From contig NZ_RJKL01000001.1 in NCBI RefSeq assembly GCF_003751945.1, positions 7,954,501 to 8,018,500 on the forward strand: a stretch of 64,000 bases of DNA, written 5' to 3'. The stretch's first letter is position 1. Every line of letters starts with the position of its first letter. Under the pieces are notes generated by a model that saw nothing but the letters and a program-made list of their open reading frames with translations, searched no databases and had not been told where the DNA came from. The position numbers and the translations under genes are program-made. Positions 17,340 to 26,698 of this stretch are shown here, one piece after another. This DNA is from Couchioplanes caeruleus. Its GTDB lineage: Bacteria > Actinomycetota > Actinomycetes > Mycobacteriales > Micromonosporaceae.

Positions 17340-17349
17340 GAATCAGAAC

Positions 17350-17718
17350 CTACCCGCCCCGCTGCTCCCGCAGAGGGTGGCCTGACCTGCGCTGACGGAG
17401 GTGCTCAGCGCTCCCGCGCAAGGACGGGACATCAGGGCAGGATCGGCCTCGGTGTGGGAAGGCGCGTGGCGTCCGGGTCGCCGTGAATTCGTAGCGGAAT
17501 CCTTCGATGCGGAGGGCGACCTGTCGCATGCCGAGGGTGTGCTCCAGCCGGTCCAGGTAGAGCGGCCGGGCGGCCAAGGCGTCGAGTCGGACGGTGAAGT
17601 AGGCGGCCGTCAGCGAGTCGATGCCGTCGCGCTTGCGGTCGTGCTGCGGGGGAGGTGTGTCGCGCTCGACCGCCCACGGATGGGTGGGCGAGTCAGTCCG
17701 GTGAGCGGCGCGGTGCAC
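17350..17718 (-). CDS. Uncertain short coding region or gene remnant
   Basis: Reading from a GTG at 17718 gives 122 residues. The central part (SLTAAYFTVRLDALAARPLYLDRLEHTLGM... to about RYEFTATRTP) has normal third-position GC bias and looks protein-like. The first ~25 residues overlap the preceding small gene, and the last ~45 have poor codon bias. I do not recognise a family and there is no convincing ribosome site. It could be a decaying gene. Confidence 0.3.
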   Translation of the reverse strand: MHRAAHRTDSPTHPWAVERDTPPPQHDRKRDGIDSLTAAYFTVRLDALAARPLYLDRLEHTLGMRQVALRIEGFRYEFTATRTPRAFPHRGRSCPDVPSLRGSAEHLRQRRSGHPLREQRGG

Positions 17719-17839
17719 GGATCGGCGCGGCCTCCGCGCGGGTGGCCGCGAGCACGGCGCCGGCCAGGCCCGAGGCCAGGAGCATGAGCACGGTCACGAG
17801 CCAGACCACCGAGCCGTCGGTTCCGATCAAAGTCGCCAT
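17693..17839 (-). CDS. 48-residue single-pass membrane peptide (KdpF-like in form)
   Basis: Begins MATLIGTDGSVVWLVTVLML, with one hydrophobic helix at about residues 10-30 and a short basic tail ending RRSPD. A strong GAGGGGGCG ribosome site sits 5-7 bases before the ATG and third positions are GC-rich. Its size and single helix resemble KdpF-type peptides, but no kdp genes are nearby, so that is only a shape similarity. Small membrane peptides of this kind often tune a larger membrane complex. Confidence 0.55.
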   Translation of the reverse strand: MATLIGTDGSVVWLVTVLMLLASGLAGAVLAATRAEAAPIRAPRRSPD

Positions 17840-17970
17840 GTGTCGCCCCCTCGTCCCCATGTGATCGGCAGCGCGGGCATCCGCGCAAGGACCCTGGCCG
17901 TGGGAATAATGCCGGACTTGCGGAAGATACGCCAGGGGCGGATGAGACGTTTGTCACCTCCCGGGGATGT

Positions 17971-20262
17971 TCAGGCGTTGCCGGCGCCCAGCGGTGCCGG
18001 TCCCGGCACGTGGCGGTCCGCGGCCCAGTGCAGCGCGAAGTCGCCGGCGCTGACGCCCGGTCCCCACAGCCAGCCCTGCCCCTGGACGACCCCGACCGCG
18101 GCGAGCGCGTCCCGCTGCGTACGGGTCTCCACGCCCTCGGCGACGATGCTCAGCCCGAGCGCCCGGCTCATCGCCACCACGGCCCGGACGATCTCCTCGT
18201 CCTCGCCGCTCTCGCCCAGGCCGGAGACGAACGACCGGTCGATCTTCACGCCGGTGACCGGGAACCTCCGCAGGTAGCCCAGCGCCGAGAAGCCGGTGCC
18301 GAAGTCGTCGACGAGCAGGCGCAGGCCCAGCTCGCGCAGCTCGAACAGCACCCGCCCGGCGACGCCTCCGCCGTCGGCCATCACGGATTCGGTCATCTCC
18401 AGCGCTACCGCCGACGCCGGCACGCCGTGCTGCTGCAGTTCGCGGGTGACCACCGCGGGGAGATGAGGATCCTCGAGCTGACGGGGTGACACGTTGATCG
18501 AAAGGTAGAAGTCGTCGGTCACGGTGCCGTCGGCGCGCCACCGCGCGAGCTGGCCCAGCGCCTCGTTGCGGACCCAGGTGCCCAGCGCGTCGATCAGCCC
18601 GGCCTCCTCCGCCACCGGGATGAAGGTCATCGGCGGGATCGGCCCGCGCTCGGGATGGTTCCAGCGCACCAGGGCCTCGGCGCCGGTGGGGCGGCCCGTG
18701 TCGAGGCGCACGATGGGCTGGTAGACCACCGTGAGCCCGCCCTCGGCCAGCGCCGCGCGCAGCGCGCCCTCCAGCTCGATGCGTTCGCGGACCCGGTCGT
18801 GCATCGAGACGTCGAAGATGGTCGCGTGGCCGGGGCCTTCGGACTTGGAGCGGTACATCGCCGTGTCCGCGTCGCGCAGCAGCGCCTCCGCGGTCAGGGC
18901 CGGATCGCCGCCGCCCGGCGCGTGGGCCAGCCCGAGCGAGGCGCTGATCACCACCTTGGTGTCGTGCAGCGGCAGCGGCGTGGCGAAGCAGCTCTGGACC
19001 CGCTCCACCAGCCGCAGCGCTTCGGTCTCCTCGCCGACGTGCGCCGCCACGAACTCGTCGCCGCCGACCCGGGCCAGCGTGGTGCCGGCCGGCAGCGCCG
19101 CGCGCAGCCGGGTGGCCACCTCGATGACGAGCTGGTCGCCGGTGTCGTGGCCCCAGGAGTCGTTGACCCACTTGAAGCCGTCGAGGTCGAGGACGCAGAC
19201 CCAGACCCGCCCGTCCGCGGCGGTGCTCGGCGCCGAGACCAGCCGCTCGATCTCGGCGGTGGCCATCCGCCGGTTGGGCAGCCCGGTGAGCGGGTCGTGC
19301 ATCGACTGGTACTCCGAGTGCAGTTGGGCCGCCACCTGCGCCTGTACGGCGGTCACCGCCCGCAGCATGAGCAGCGTGACGATCGCCAGGCCCCCGGCGG
19401 CGAGGAGCGCCCGGTGCCCGCCCGAGCGGCCGCCGACCGCCACCAGCAGGACGAACGGGGTGACGACCGCGGGCACCAGCAGCGACATGCGCCGCCAGGA
19501 CCAGGCCTGGACAGGCTGGCGGTCGGCGCGGACCAGTTCCACCACCGAGGGGTGCAGTGCACTGATCCCGATCAGGGTGTACGAGAGCAGGAACGGCGCG
19601 TCGAACAGCGGGGACGCGTAGGTGAGGCCCGAGACGCCGATGACCGCGTACGCGAGGTCGCCGACGACCATCAGCGCGATGCCGCACACCAGGGCGACCA
19701 GCGACGGCGGCCAGGTCCGCGCGGTGAAGGTGAGATTGACGCCCAGCGCCAGCAGCACCACGTCGAAGAGCGGATAGAGGCCGGCGAGGAAGGACACGAT
19801 CGCCGGGCGGTCCGCGATCTCCGCGGCCGGCGAGGCGAGCAGCAGGGCGCTGGCCAGCCCGCCGGCGAGGCAGACGATGAGCCCGTCGAGCACGGCGTGG
19901 CGCGTGACGCCGCCGCGGGCCCGCAACAGCAGCGCGAAGAAGGTGGCGAGCAGCGCGTACCCCGGCACGGTCGCGGCGTCGGCCAGCAGCGGCTGGTCCG
20001 TGACGTAGGGGCGGACGATCACGCCGACCAGGAAGAACAGCGCGGCCACACCCATGATCGGCCAGGCGGCACGCGGTCGTACCGGGCTGCGCAGCGGGAC
20101 CGTGGCGCAGGCCAGCACGGCGCCGAGGCCGATGAGGGCGAAGGCGGCTCCGTTGACGGAGGGGGACAGGTCGAGCGTGTAGAGGACCGTCGCCACCGCG
20201 CCGGCTCCGCCGAACATCTGCCACCACCGGCGCCCGGCATGCGACGCTGCAGCGGATCGCAC
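17971..20262 (-). CDS. Membrane GGDEF-EAL cyclic-di-GMP protein
   Basis: 763 residues. An N-terminal block of about nine hydrophobic helices (to ~300) is followed by a GGDEF domain (PLTGLPNRR, ARVGGDEFVAAH) and an EAL domain (GAEALVRWNHP, INVSPRQL, EMTESVM, DDFGTGFSALGYL, VKIDRSFV, EGVET). Both active-site motifs look intact, so it could make or degrade c-di-GMP, a regulator of development in actinobacteria. I see no inhibitory RxxD five residues before GGDEF. The GTG at 20262 was chosen because it has a G-rich ribosome site and lies just past the stop of the universal stress protein; the two form a unit. Confidence 0.88.
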   Translation of the reverse strand: MRSAAASHAGRRWWQMFGGAGAVATVLYTLDLSPSVNGAAFALIGLGAVLACATVPLRSPVRPRAAWPIMGVAALFFLVGVIVRPYVTDQPLLADAATVPGYALLATFFALLLRARGGVTRHAVLDGLIVCLAGGLASALLLASPAAEIADRPAIVSFLAGLYPLFDVVLLALGVNLTFTARTWPPSLVALVCGIALMVVGDLAYAVIGVSGLTYASPLFDAPFLLSYTLIGISALHPSVVELVRADRQPVQAWSWRRMSLLVPAVVTPFVLLVAVGGRSGGHRALLAAGGLAIVTLLMLRAVTAVQAQVAAQLHSEYQSMHDPLTGLPNRRMATAEIERLVSAPSTAADGRVWVCVLDLDGFKWVNDSWGHDTGDQLVIEVATRLRAALPAGTTLARVGGDEFVAAHVGEETEALRLVERVQSCFATPLPLHDTKVVISASLGLAHAPGGGDPALTAEALLRDADTAMYRSKSEGPGHATIFDVSMHDRVRERIELEGALRAALAEGGLTVVYQPIVRLDTGRPTGAEALVRWNHPERGPIPPMTFIPVAEEAGLIDALGTWVRNEALGQLARWRADGTVTDDFYLSINVSPRQLEDPHLPAVVTRELQQHGVPASAVALEMTESVMADGGGVAGRVLFELRELGLRLLVDDFGTGFSALGYLRRFPVTGVKIDRSFVSGLGESGEDEEIVRAVVAMSRALGLSIVAEGVETRTQRDALAAVGVVQGQGWLWGPGVSAGDFALHWAADRHVPGPAPLGAGNA

Positions 20263-20285
20263 GCGGCATCGCCCCCCGGCACCGG

Positions 20286-21143
20286 TCAGCTCATCAGCGC
20301 CCCCGCCGGCAGCGCACCGTCCGCCGGGTCGTCCCCGGCGGGGTCGCCGTGGACGAACAGCGTCGGGCACGCACAGTGACGCAGGAGCTCGCCCGCCACG
20401 GCGCCGAGCAGACCTCCGCCGGTGCCGCGCGGGCCCAGGATCATCATGCGGGCTCGGCGCGACGTGCGTACGAGAGTTGGCGCAGGATCTCCGACGAGAA
20501 GCGTGCGCCGGACCTCGACGAGCTCGCCCGGGCACGCGGCGGCGGCGCGGTCCAGCAGTCGCCGGCCGGCCGGTACCGCGGCGTCCGTGGCGGCCACGTG
20601 CGCGATCTCCAGCGTCACGCCGCGCCGCCGGGCCTCGGCGGCGGCCAGGCGCAGCGCCGCCCACGAGCTCGGTGAGCCGTCGACGGCCACCAGCAGCGGC
20701 CCGGCCGGAGGGCGGACGCCGTGGGCCACCACCACCGGGCAGCGGGCCCGGGACACGACCTGCACCAGCACGGGGTCGAGCGGAAGCCGGACGCCCGTCG
20801 CCGGGTCGTCGGCGCCGAGCACCAGCAGGCCCGCCGTCCGGCTGCGCCGCAGCAGCTCCCGCACCGGCTGCCCGTCGACGACCAGGCCCTCGCCCCGGAC
20901 GCCGGGGACGCTGCGGGCGGCCGTCGCCACAGCTTCTTCCACTATTCGCCCGGCTTCCTGTCGCGCCGAGGCGTAATCCGAGGGATCATCGGTGTATCGC
21001 ATGCCCGGCCAGGCGAACACGTGCAGGATCCGCAACGGCTGCCCGCGCGTCACCGCCTCCCGGGCGCCCAGCCGTGCCGCGGCCAGGCCCGCGGCCGTTC
21101 CGTTCACGCCCACGACGACAGGAGCAGGGCCCGGAATCTGCAT
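20286..21143 (-). CDS. Tandem-domain universal stress protein
   Basis: 285 residues with two UspA domains: PVVVGVNGTAAGLAAARLGAREA ... LLVLGADD and PLLVAVDGSPSSWAALRLAAAEA ... MMILGPRGTGG-LGAVAGELLRHCACPTLFVHG. The second keeps the G-2x-G-9x-G-type ATP-binding pattern. The ATG at 21143 is preferred over upstream GTGs because GGAGGTGG sits ahead of it. It is co-directional with the GGDEF-EAL gene (23-base gap) and divergent from citrate synthase. The 182-base divergent gap has AT-rich -10-like stretches (ATAGATAAT toward this gene). Confidence 0.9.
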   Translation of the reverse strand: MQIPGPAPVVVGVNGTAAGLAAARLGAREAVTRGQPLRILHVFAWPGMRYTDDPSDYASARQEAGRIVEEAVATAARSVPGVRGEGLVVDGQPVRELLRRSRTAGLLVLGADDPATGVRLPLDPVLVQVVSRARCPVVVAHGVRPPAGPLLVAVDGSPSSWAALRLAAAEARRRGVTLEIAHVAATDAAVPAGRRLLDRAAAACPGELVEVRRTLLVGDPAPTLVRTSRRARMMILGPRGTGGGLLGAVAGELLRHCACPTLFVHGDPAGDDPADGALPAGALMS

Positions 21144-21325
21144 CGGTTCACCACCTCCGAGCACCACGACGACGCGGTCTACCGACCATTATCTATGGTT
21201 CAACGGCGGAGCCGGTCGTGATCAATACCTCAGCGGTCGACTGTCCTGATGACCCGTTCAGCTCGAGGGTTTACGGTGAACGGCAGATTTATAGGTGACA
21301 TCTGCCGGTGAAGTGAGGGAAATAG

Positions 21326-22609
21326 ATGACGGATGTCAAGCTCGACCACCCCGGTGGCCAGTTGTCCCTGCCGGTGCGCCCGGCGGTCGAAGGCCCGGGT
21401 GGAATCGAGATCAGCGCCCTCCTCAAGGAGACCGGTTACGTCACCCTGGACCAGGGCTTCGTCAACACGGCATCGTGCGCGTCGGGGATCACCTACATCG
21501 ACGGTGATGCCGGCATTCTGCGCTACCGGGGCTTCCCGATCGAGCAGCTCGCGGGCAAGGCCTCCTTCCTGGAGGTCTCCTACCTGCTGATCCACGACGC
21601 GCTGCCGACGCCGGCGCAGCTCGCGGAGTTCGCGGACAAGATCCGCGTGCACACGCTGCTGCAGGAAGAGATGCGCGCCTTCTTCTCGGGCTTCCCCCGC
21701 GACGCGCACCCGATGGCGGTGCTGTCCTCGGCGGTGACCGCGCTGTCGACCTTCTACCAGGACGCGCTCGACCCGACCGACCCCGAGCAGGTCGAGATCT
21801 CCGCGATCCGGCTCATGGCGAAACTGCCGACCATCGCGGCGTACGCGTACAAGAAGTCGATCGGCCACCCGCTGCCGTACCCGGACAACTCGCTCGACTA
21901 CGTCGAGAACTTCCTGCGCATGACCTTCGGGCTGCCCACGGTCGAGTACCCGGTCGACCCGAAGATCGCCAAGATCCTCGACATGCTCTTCGTGCTGCAC
22001 GCCGACCACGAGCAGAACTGCTCCACCTCCACGGTGCGCCTGGTCGGTTCCGCGCAGGCCAACCTCTTCGCCTCGGTCGCCGCGGGCATCAACGCGCTGT
22101 CCGGCCCGTTGCACGGCGGCGCCAACTCGGCGGTGCTGGAGATGCTCGAGCAGATCCGCAACGACGGTGGCGACGTCCAGTCCTTCGTTCGCCGGGTCAA
22201 GGCGAAGGAGAAGGGCGTCAAGCTGATGGGCTTCGGCCACCGGGTCTACAAGAACTACGACCCGCGGGCCGCGATCGTCAAGAAGGCGGCGCAGGAGGTG
22301 CTGGCCACGCTGGAGCGGCCGGACCCGCTGCTGGAGATCGCCTTCCAGCTCGAGGAGATCGCCCTCGCCGACGACTACTTCGTCTCGCGCAAGCTCTACC
22401 CCAACGTGGACTTCTACACGGGCCTGATCTACAAGGCCCTGGGCTTCCCCACGAAGATGTTCACCGTGCTGTTCGCGCTCGGCCGGCTCCCCGGCTGGAT
22501 CGCGCAGTGGGGCGAGATGATGGCCGACCCGACCACGAAGATCGGTCGTCCCCGCCAGCTCTACACCGGCGCGGCGGAGCGGCAGTTCGTGCCGATCACC
22601 GAGCGCTGA
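21326..22609 (+). CDS. gltA: Citrate synthase
   Basis: 427 residues, matching type II (hexameric) bacterial citrate synthase. It condenses oxaloacetate and acetyl-CoA to citrate at the entry of the TCA cycle. Catalytic and substrate blocks are HADHEQNCSTSTVR, GPLHGGANSAV (His), MGFGHRVYKNYDPRA (His) and GLIYKALGFPTKMFTVLFALGR. GAGGGA sits 6 bases before the ATG. It is followed by a near-perfect terminator, so it is monocistronic. Confidence 0.96.
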   Translation: MTDVKLDHPGGQLSLPVRPAVEGPGGIEISALLKETGYVTLDQGFVNTASCASGITYIDGDAGILRYRGFPIEQLAGKASFLEVSYLLIHDALPTPAQLAEFADKIRVHTLLQEEMRAFFSGFPRDAHPMAVLSSAVTALSTFYQDALDPTDPEQVEISAIRLMAKLPTIAAYAYKKSIGHPLPYPDNSLDYVENFLRMTFGLPTVEYPVDPKIAKILDMLFVLHADHEQNCSTSTVRLVGSAQANLFASVAAGINALSGPLHGGANSAVLEMLEQIRNDGGDVQSFVRRVKAKEKGVKLMGFGHRVYKNYDPRAAIVKKAAQEVLATLERPDPLLEIAFQLEEIALADDYFVSRKLYPNVDFYTGLIYKALGFPTKMFTVLFALGRLPGWIAQWGEMMADPTTKIGRPRQLYTGAAERQFVPITER

Positions 22610-22624
22610 GTTCCGTTTCGCTCG

Positions 22625-22655
22625 TCGGCCGCCCCGGCCTCGCCGGGGCGGCCGA
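22625..22655 (+). terminator. Hairpin terminator after gltA
   Basis: A 14-bp perfect stem (22625-22638 with 22642-22655) and a 3-base loop, followed by GTGCGTTT. Confidence 0.9.
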
Positions 22656-22772
22656 GTGCGTTTCCCGGCCCGTCCGGCGACGGACCACTGTGGACGAGCG
22701 GGACGGCGGGGCATGAGTCGGCGCCCGATCGGGCATGTTCCTCGTCCGAGGCGCCGCGCCGGGGGAGGATGC

Positions 22773-24359
22773 ATGGACGTCGTCATCGGGATCGACACCG
22801 GGACCACCGCCACCAAGGCGATCGCGGCCGGCCTCGACGGCGAGGTGCGCGCCCTGACCAGCGTGCACTATCCGTTGTCGGTGCCCGGCCCCGGCCGCGC
22901 CGAGCTCGACCCCGGGCTGCTGCGCGACGCCGCGGTGCAGGCCCTCGTCGCCGTGGCGAGGGCGTGTGACGAGCGCGGCGACCGGGTGCTCGCGGTGAGC
23001 CTCAGCGCCTTCCTGCACGGGCTCGCCCCGATGGACGCCGGCGGTCATCCCACCGGGCCGGTGATCACCTGGGCGGACAACCGCTCGTCGCGGCAGAGCG
23101 AGGAGATCGCCGCCTCCGGCCGCGCCAAGGCTCTGCAGGCGCGCACCGGCACGCCCGTGCACCCGATGGCCCCGCTGGCGAAGCTGGCCTGGTGGCGTGC
23201 CCACGACCCGGCGACGCTGCGGGAGACCCCGCGTTGGGGCGGCGTCAAGGAGATCGTGCTCGGCGGCCTCGCCCGCGAGGGATTCCTGGTCGACCTTTCC
23301 GTCGCCTCCGGCACCGGGCTGTACGACATCCACGAGCGCCGCTGGGATCCGGAGGCACTGGACATCGCCGGCATCGAGGCCGGCCGGCTCGCCGAGGTGG
23401 TGCCGACCACCACCGTGCTGACGCTGCGCGCCGAGGTCGCCTCCGCGGCCGGGCTGCCGCCGGACACCCCGCTGATCATCGGCGCCGCCGACGGGCCACT
23501 GGCGAACCTCGGCGTCGGCGCCACCCCCGCCGGGGTGGCCGCGGTGTCGCTGGGCACCAGCGGGGCGCTGCGGACCGTGGTCGGTGCGCCCACGGCCGAC
23601 GCGGCGGGGCGATTGTTCTGCTACGCCCTCACCGAGGACCGCTGGGTGCTCGGCGGCGCGGTCAACAACGCCGGGTCGGTGGTCCGCTGGGCCGGTCGGA
23701 CGATGGCCGAGGGCATCGACCGCCCGGCGGCCGAGGGCGAGGACGCCGACACCCGCGACGCCGCGCTGCTGGTCGAGGCGGCAGCGGTGGCGCCGGGCAG
23801 CGACGGGCTGCTCTGCCTGCCGTACCTGCTCGGCGAGCGTGCGCCGTGGTGGCGCGGCGGGATGCGCGGGGCGTACCTCGGGCTGCGCCGCGAACACGGT
23901 CGCGCCCATCTCGTCCGCGCCGCGGTCGAGGGGGTCTGCCAGCAACTGGCCCTGGTCCGCGACACCTTCGCCGCCGAGGGCGTCGAGATGCGCGAGGTAC
24001 GGGCGACCGGCGGCGCGGTCGCCTCCGGGCTGTGGATCGGCGTGCTGGCGGCGGCCCTGGACCTGCCGGTGGCGATCGCCGACACCCCGGAGGGCACCGC
24101 CCTGGGCGCATGCCTGCTGGGCCTGCACGCGATCGGCGGCCTGCCGGACCTGGACCGGGCCGCCTCCCTCGTGGACATCACCCGGCACACCCGGCCGGAC
24201 CCGCAGGACGCGGCGCTCTACCGGCGGCTGCGGCCCCTGGTGGAGCGGTCGGCGCTCGCCGTCACCGACGTGGTGACCGAGCTGGACAGGCTGGCACCCT
24301 CCCCGCTGCCGGACACGGAGAAGGCGGTCGGCGCCCCGGGAACCGACACCTCCCGGTGA
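22773..24359 (+). CDS. FGGY-family carbohydrate kinase, gluconokinase type
   Basis: 528 residues of the FGGY fold. The N-terminal ATPase phosphate-1 loop is GIDTGTTATKAIAAGLDGE, the sugar-site block is VITWADNRSS and the C-terminal ATP sites are GAADGPLANLGVGA and SLGTSGALR. The GERAPWW segment is typical of gluconate kinases. It would phosphorylate gluconate (or a related sugar acid) into the pentose-phosphate pathway; substrate is inferred. The ATG at 22773 has GGGGGAGG upstream. Its stop lies immediately before the cobalamin riboswitch. Confidence 0.85.
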   Translation: MDVVIGIDTGTTATKAIAAGLDGEVRALTSVHYPLSVPGPGRAELDPGLLRDAAVQALVAVARACDERGDRVLAVSLSAFLHGLAPMDAGGHPTGPVITWADNRSSRQSEEIAASGRAKALQARTGTPVHPMAPLAKLAWWRAHDPATLRETPRWGGVKEIVLGGLAREGFLVDLSVASGTGLYDIHERRWDPEALDIAGIEAGRLAEVVPTTTVLTLRAEVASAAGLPPDTPLIIGAADGPLANLGVGATPAGVAAVSLGTSGALRTVVGAPTADAAGRLFCYALTEDRWVLGGAVNNAGSVVRWAGRTMAEGIDRPAAEGEDADTRDAALLVEAAAVAPGSDGLLCLPYLLGERAPWWRGGMRGAYLGLRREHGRAHLVRAAVEGVCQQLALVRDTFAAEGVEMREVRATGGAVASGLWIGVLAAALDLPVAIADTPEGTALGACLLGLHAIGGLPDLDRAASLVDITRHTRPDPQDAALYRRLRPLVERSALAVTDVVTELDRLAPSPLPDTEKAVGAPGTDTSR

Positions 24360-24360
24360 A

Positions 24361-24526
24361 GGTGAGCTTGGCCACGACGACCCGCGTTGACGGGGCGGGC
24401 GGCGGTGCGACAGAGTGACCGGCGAGCGGTAGCGGAGGAACCCGGTGCGAGTCCGGGACGGTCCCGCCACTGTGACCGGGCCATCGTGGTGTGCCCGGGA
24501 GTCAGGAGACTCCGGCCGCTCTCACC
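24361..24526 (+). ncRNA. Cobalamin (AdoCbl) riboswitch
   Basis: Contains the conserved cores CCGGTGCGAGTCCGGGAC, GCCACTGTGA (24466-24475) and the B12 box AGTCAGGAGAC (24500-24510). GGTGAG at 24361 can pair with CTCACC at 24521 to close the outer stem. It precedes a four-gene cobalamin biosynthesis operon, so it should repress that operon when B12 is plentiful. Edges are approximate. Confidence 0.93.
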
Positions 24527-24534
24527 CTTGCCCA

Positions 24535-24554
24535 CGCGGGCGTGGACACCCGCG
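24535..24554 (+). promoter_or_regulatory. Candidate riboswitch expression-platform hairpin at the ribosome site
   Basis: CGCGGG/CCCGCG stem whose 3' arm abuts the GGAAAGGA ribosome site (24554-24561) of the chelatase gene. This suggests control of translation initiation rather than termination. Confidence 0.5.
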
Positions 24555-24568
24555 GAAAGGACCGTGGC

Positions 24569-26698
24569 GTGACGCCGTACCCGTTCTCCGCCGTCGTCGG
24601 CCTCGACGATCTGCGCCTCGCCCTGCTGCTCACGGCGGTGTCACCGGCCGTCGGCGGGGTGCTCGTCCGCGGCGAGAAGGGCACCGCCAAGAGCACCGTC
24701 GTGCGGGCGCTCGCCGCGCTGCTGCCCGAGGTCGACGTGGTGCGCGGCTGCCGCTTCGCCTGCGATCCGGCCGCGCCCGATCCCGGCTGTCCCGACGGTC
24801 CGCACGAGGTCGGCGCGCCGCGCGGGCACCGGCCCGCCGCCCTGGTCGAGCTTCCCGTGGGTGCCACCGAGGACCGCGTGGTGGGCACCCTCGACATTCA
24901 GCGCGCGCTGGCCGACGGCGTGAAGGCGTACGAGCCGGGCCTGCTCGCGACGGCGCACCGGGGCGCCCTGTACGTCGACGAGGTCAACCTGCTGCCCGAC
25001 CACCTGGTGGACCTGCTGCTGGACGCGGCGGCGATGGGCCGCGCCCACGTCGAGCGCGACGGGGTGTCCGTCAAGCACGCCTCCCGGTTCCTGCTGGTCG
25101 GCACCATGAACCCGGAGGAGGGCGAGCCACGCCCGCAGCTCGTCGACCGGTTCGGCCTGGTCGTCACCGTGGCCGCGCCCCGCGACGCGGTACAGCGGGC
25201 CGAGGTCGTCCGGCGGCGCCTCGCCTACGAGGCCGACCCGGAGGGTTTCGCCGCCCGCTTCACCGCCGACGAGAGTGCCCTGGCGGCGCGGATCGTGGCG
25301 GCGCGCGCGGCCGTGCCCTCGGTGGCGCTGCCGGACGCCGAGCTGGACCGCATCGCCCGGGTCTGCCTGGCCTACGGCGTCGACGGCATGCGTGCCGACA
25401 TCGTGGTGGCCCGTTGCGCGGTCGCCCTGGCGGCGTGGCACGGCCGCGACCGGGTCACGGCCGGTGACGTCCGCGACGCCGCCCGGCTCGCGCTGCCGCA
25501 TCGCCGCCGCAAGGATCCCCTGGACCCGCCCGGCACCGACGAGCAGCGCCTGGAAGAAGCCCTCGAGCAGGCCGGCGGGGACGACGACCCGGGCGACCCG
25601 CCGCCCCCACCGGAACCCGACGGTGGTCCCGACGACGCCGGCCCCGACGGCGGCCCCCGCGGCCCCGACGGCGGCGGCCGCGACGACAGCCCCCGCGGCC
25701 CGGACGGCGGCGGCCGCGACGACAGCCCCGGCGGCCCCGACGGCGGCGGTCCCGGCGCCGGGCCCGACAACGGGCCGGACGGACGCACGCCGGATAGCGG
25801 CGTCGACCCTCGGGACCAGCGGTCGGACGAGCAGGCCGCGGATGGCGGCGAGCCGCGCCAGGCGTCGGCCTCCGGCGGCCTGGCGCAGGCCGGCGCGGCC
25901 TACCGGCCGCGGACACTGCGGATCGGTGCGCGCGGCGAAGGCGGCCATGCCGGCCGCCGGTCGCCCGCGTTCGCCCGCCGGGGTCGCGTGGTCGGGTCTC
26001 GCGTGCCGCGCGGCAAGCTCTCCGGTGCCCCGCACCTGCCGGCGACCCTGCGGGCAGCGCTGCACCGCGGCGGTTTCGGCACGACCGCGGCGCACCCGAC
26101 CCGCGGAGTCCCCTCGCCTCGCGCCCTCGCCGGGGTGCGGCCGTGCGACCTGCGCGAGTCCGTACACGTGGGACGCGAGGCCAACCTCGTGCTGTTCGTC
26201 GTCGACGCCTCCGGGTCGATGGCGGCCCGCAAGCGGATGACCGTGGTCAAGACCGCCGTACTGTCGCTGCTGCGCGACGCCTACCACCGGCGCGACCGGA
26301 TCGGGATGATCACGTTCCGGGGGTCCGCCGCGGAGCAGGTGCTGCCGCCCACCTCCAGCCACGAGGTGGGGGTGCTGCGCCTGGCGAGCCTGCGGACCGG
26401 GGGGCGTACCCCGCTGGCCGCCGGGCTGCGCACCGCCGCCGCGACCATCGCCACCGAACGCCGCCGCGACCCGCGCCGCAGGCCGCTGCTGGTCGTGGTC
26501 ACCGACGGACGGGCGACCAGCGGGGGTGACCCCGTACGCCTCGCGCCCGCGCTGGCCGGCGTGGCGACCGTCGTGGTCGACTGCGAGTCCGGACCCGTCC
26601 GTCTCGGCCTGGCCCGCCGCCTGGCCGCCGCCCTGAACGCCGACGTCATGCCGCTCGAGGCCCTGGCCGCGAGCGGATTCTCGAGGAGCGCCGCCTGA
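24569..26698 (+). CDS. Magnesium/cobalt-chelatase ChlI-ChlD fusion (AAA+ plus VWA)
   Basis: 709 residues. The AAA+ domain (about 1-330) has Walker A GEKGTAKST and a Walker B-like ALYVDEVNLLPDHLVD. A long acidic Gly/Asp/Pro linker (about 345-445) contains repeated DGGGRDDSP units. The C-terminal VWA domain has a DASGSM MIDAS site and later TDGRATSGG. Such fusions partner with CobN in late (aerobic) cobalt insertion. CobN itself is not in the window. GTG at 24569 was chosen for its ribosome site GGAAAGGA after the riboswitch. It overlaps cobO by one base. Confidence 0.88.
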   Translation: MTPYPFSAVVGLDDLRLALLLTAVSPAVGGVLVRGEKGTAKSTVVRALAALLPEVDVVRGCRFACDPAAPDPGCPDGPHEVGAPRGHRPAALVELPVGATEDRVVGTLDIQRALADGVKAYEPGLLATAHRGALYVDEVNLLPDHLVDLLLDAAAMGRAHVERDGVSVKHASRFLLVGTMNPEEGEPRPQLVDRFGLVVTVAAPRDAVQRAEVVRRRLAYEADPEGFAARFTADESALAARIVAARAAVPSVALPDAELDRIARVCLAYGVDGMRADIVVARCAVALAAWHGRDRVTAGDVRDAARLALPHRRRKDPLDPPGTDEQRLEEALEQAGGDDDPGDPPPPPEPDGGPDDAGPDGGPRGPDGGGRDDSPRGPDGGGRDDSPGGPDGGGPGAGPDNGPDGRTPDSGVDPRDQRSDEQAADGGEPRQASASGGLAQAGAAYRPRTLRIGARGEGGHAGRRSPAFARRGRVVGSRVPRGKLSGAPHLPATLRAALHRGGFGTTAAHPTRGVPSPRALAGVRPCDLRESVHVGREANLVLFVVDASGSMAARKRMTVVKTAVLSLLRDAYHRRDRIGMITFRGSAAEQVLPPTSSHEVGVLRLASLRTGGRTPLAAGLRTAAATIATERRRDPRRRPLLVVVTDGRATSGGDPVRLAPALAGVATVVVDCESGPVRLGLARRLAAALNADVMPLEALAASGFSRSAA

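Noticed and set aside
22656..22772. N-terminal extension of the gluconokinase
   Set aside because: The extra residues are Arg-rich without homology; the ribosome site at 22761-22768 fixes the ATG at 22773.
24440..24475. tRNA-like arm
   Set aside because: GGTGCGAGTCC resembles a T-arm but belongs to the cobalamin riboswitch core; no cloverleaf forms.
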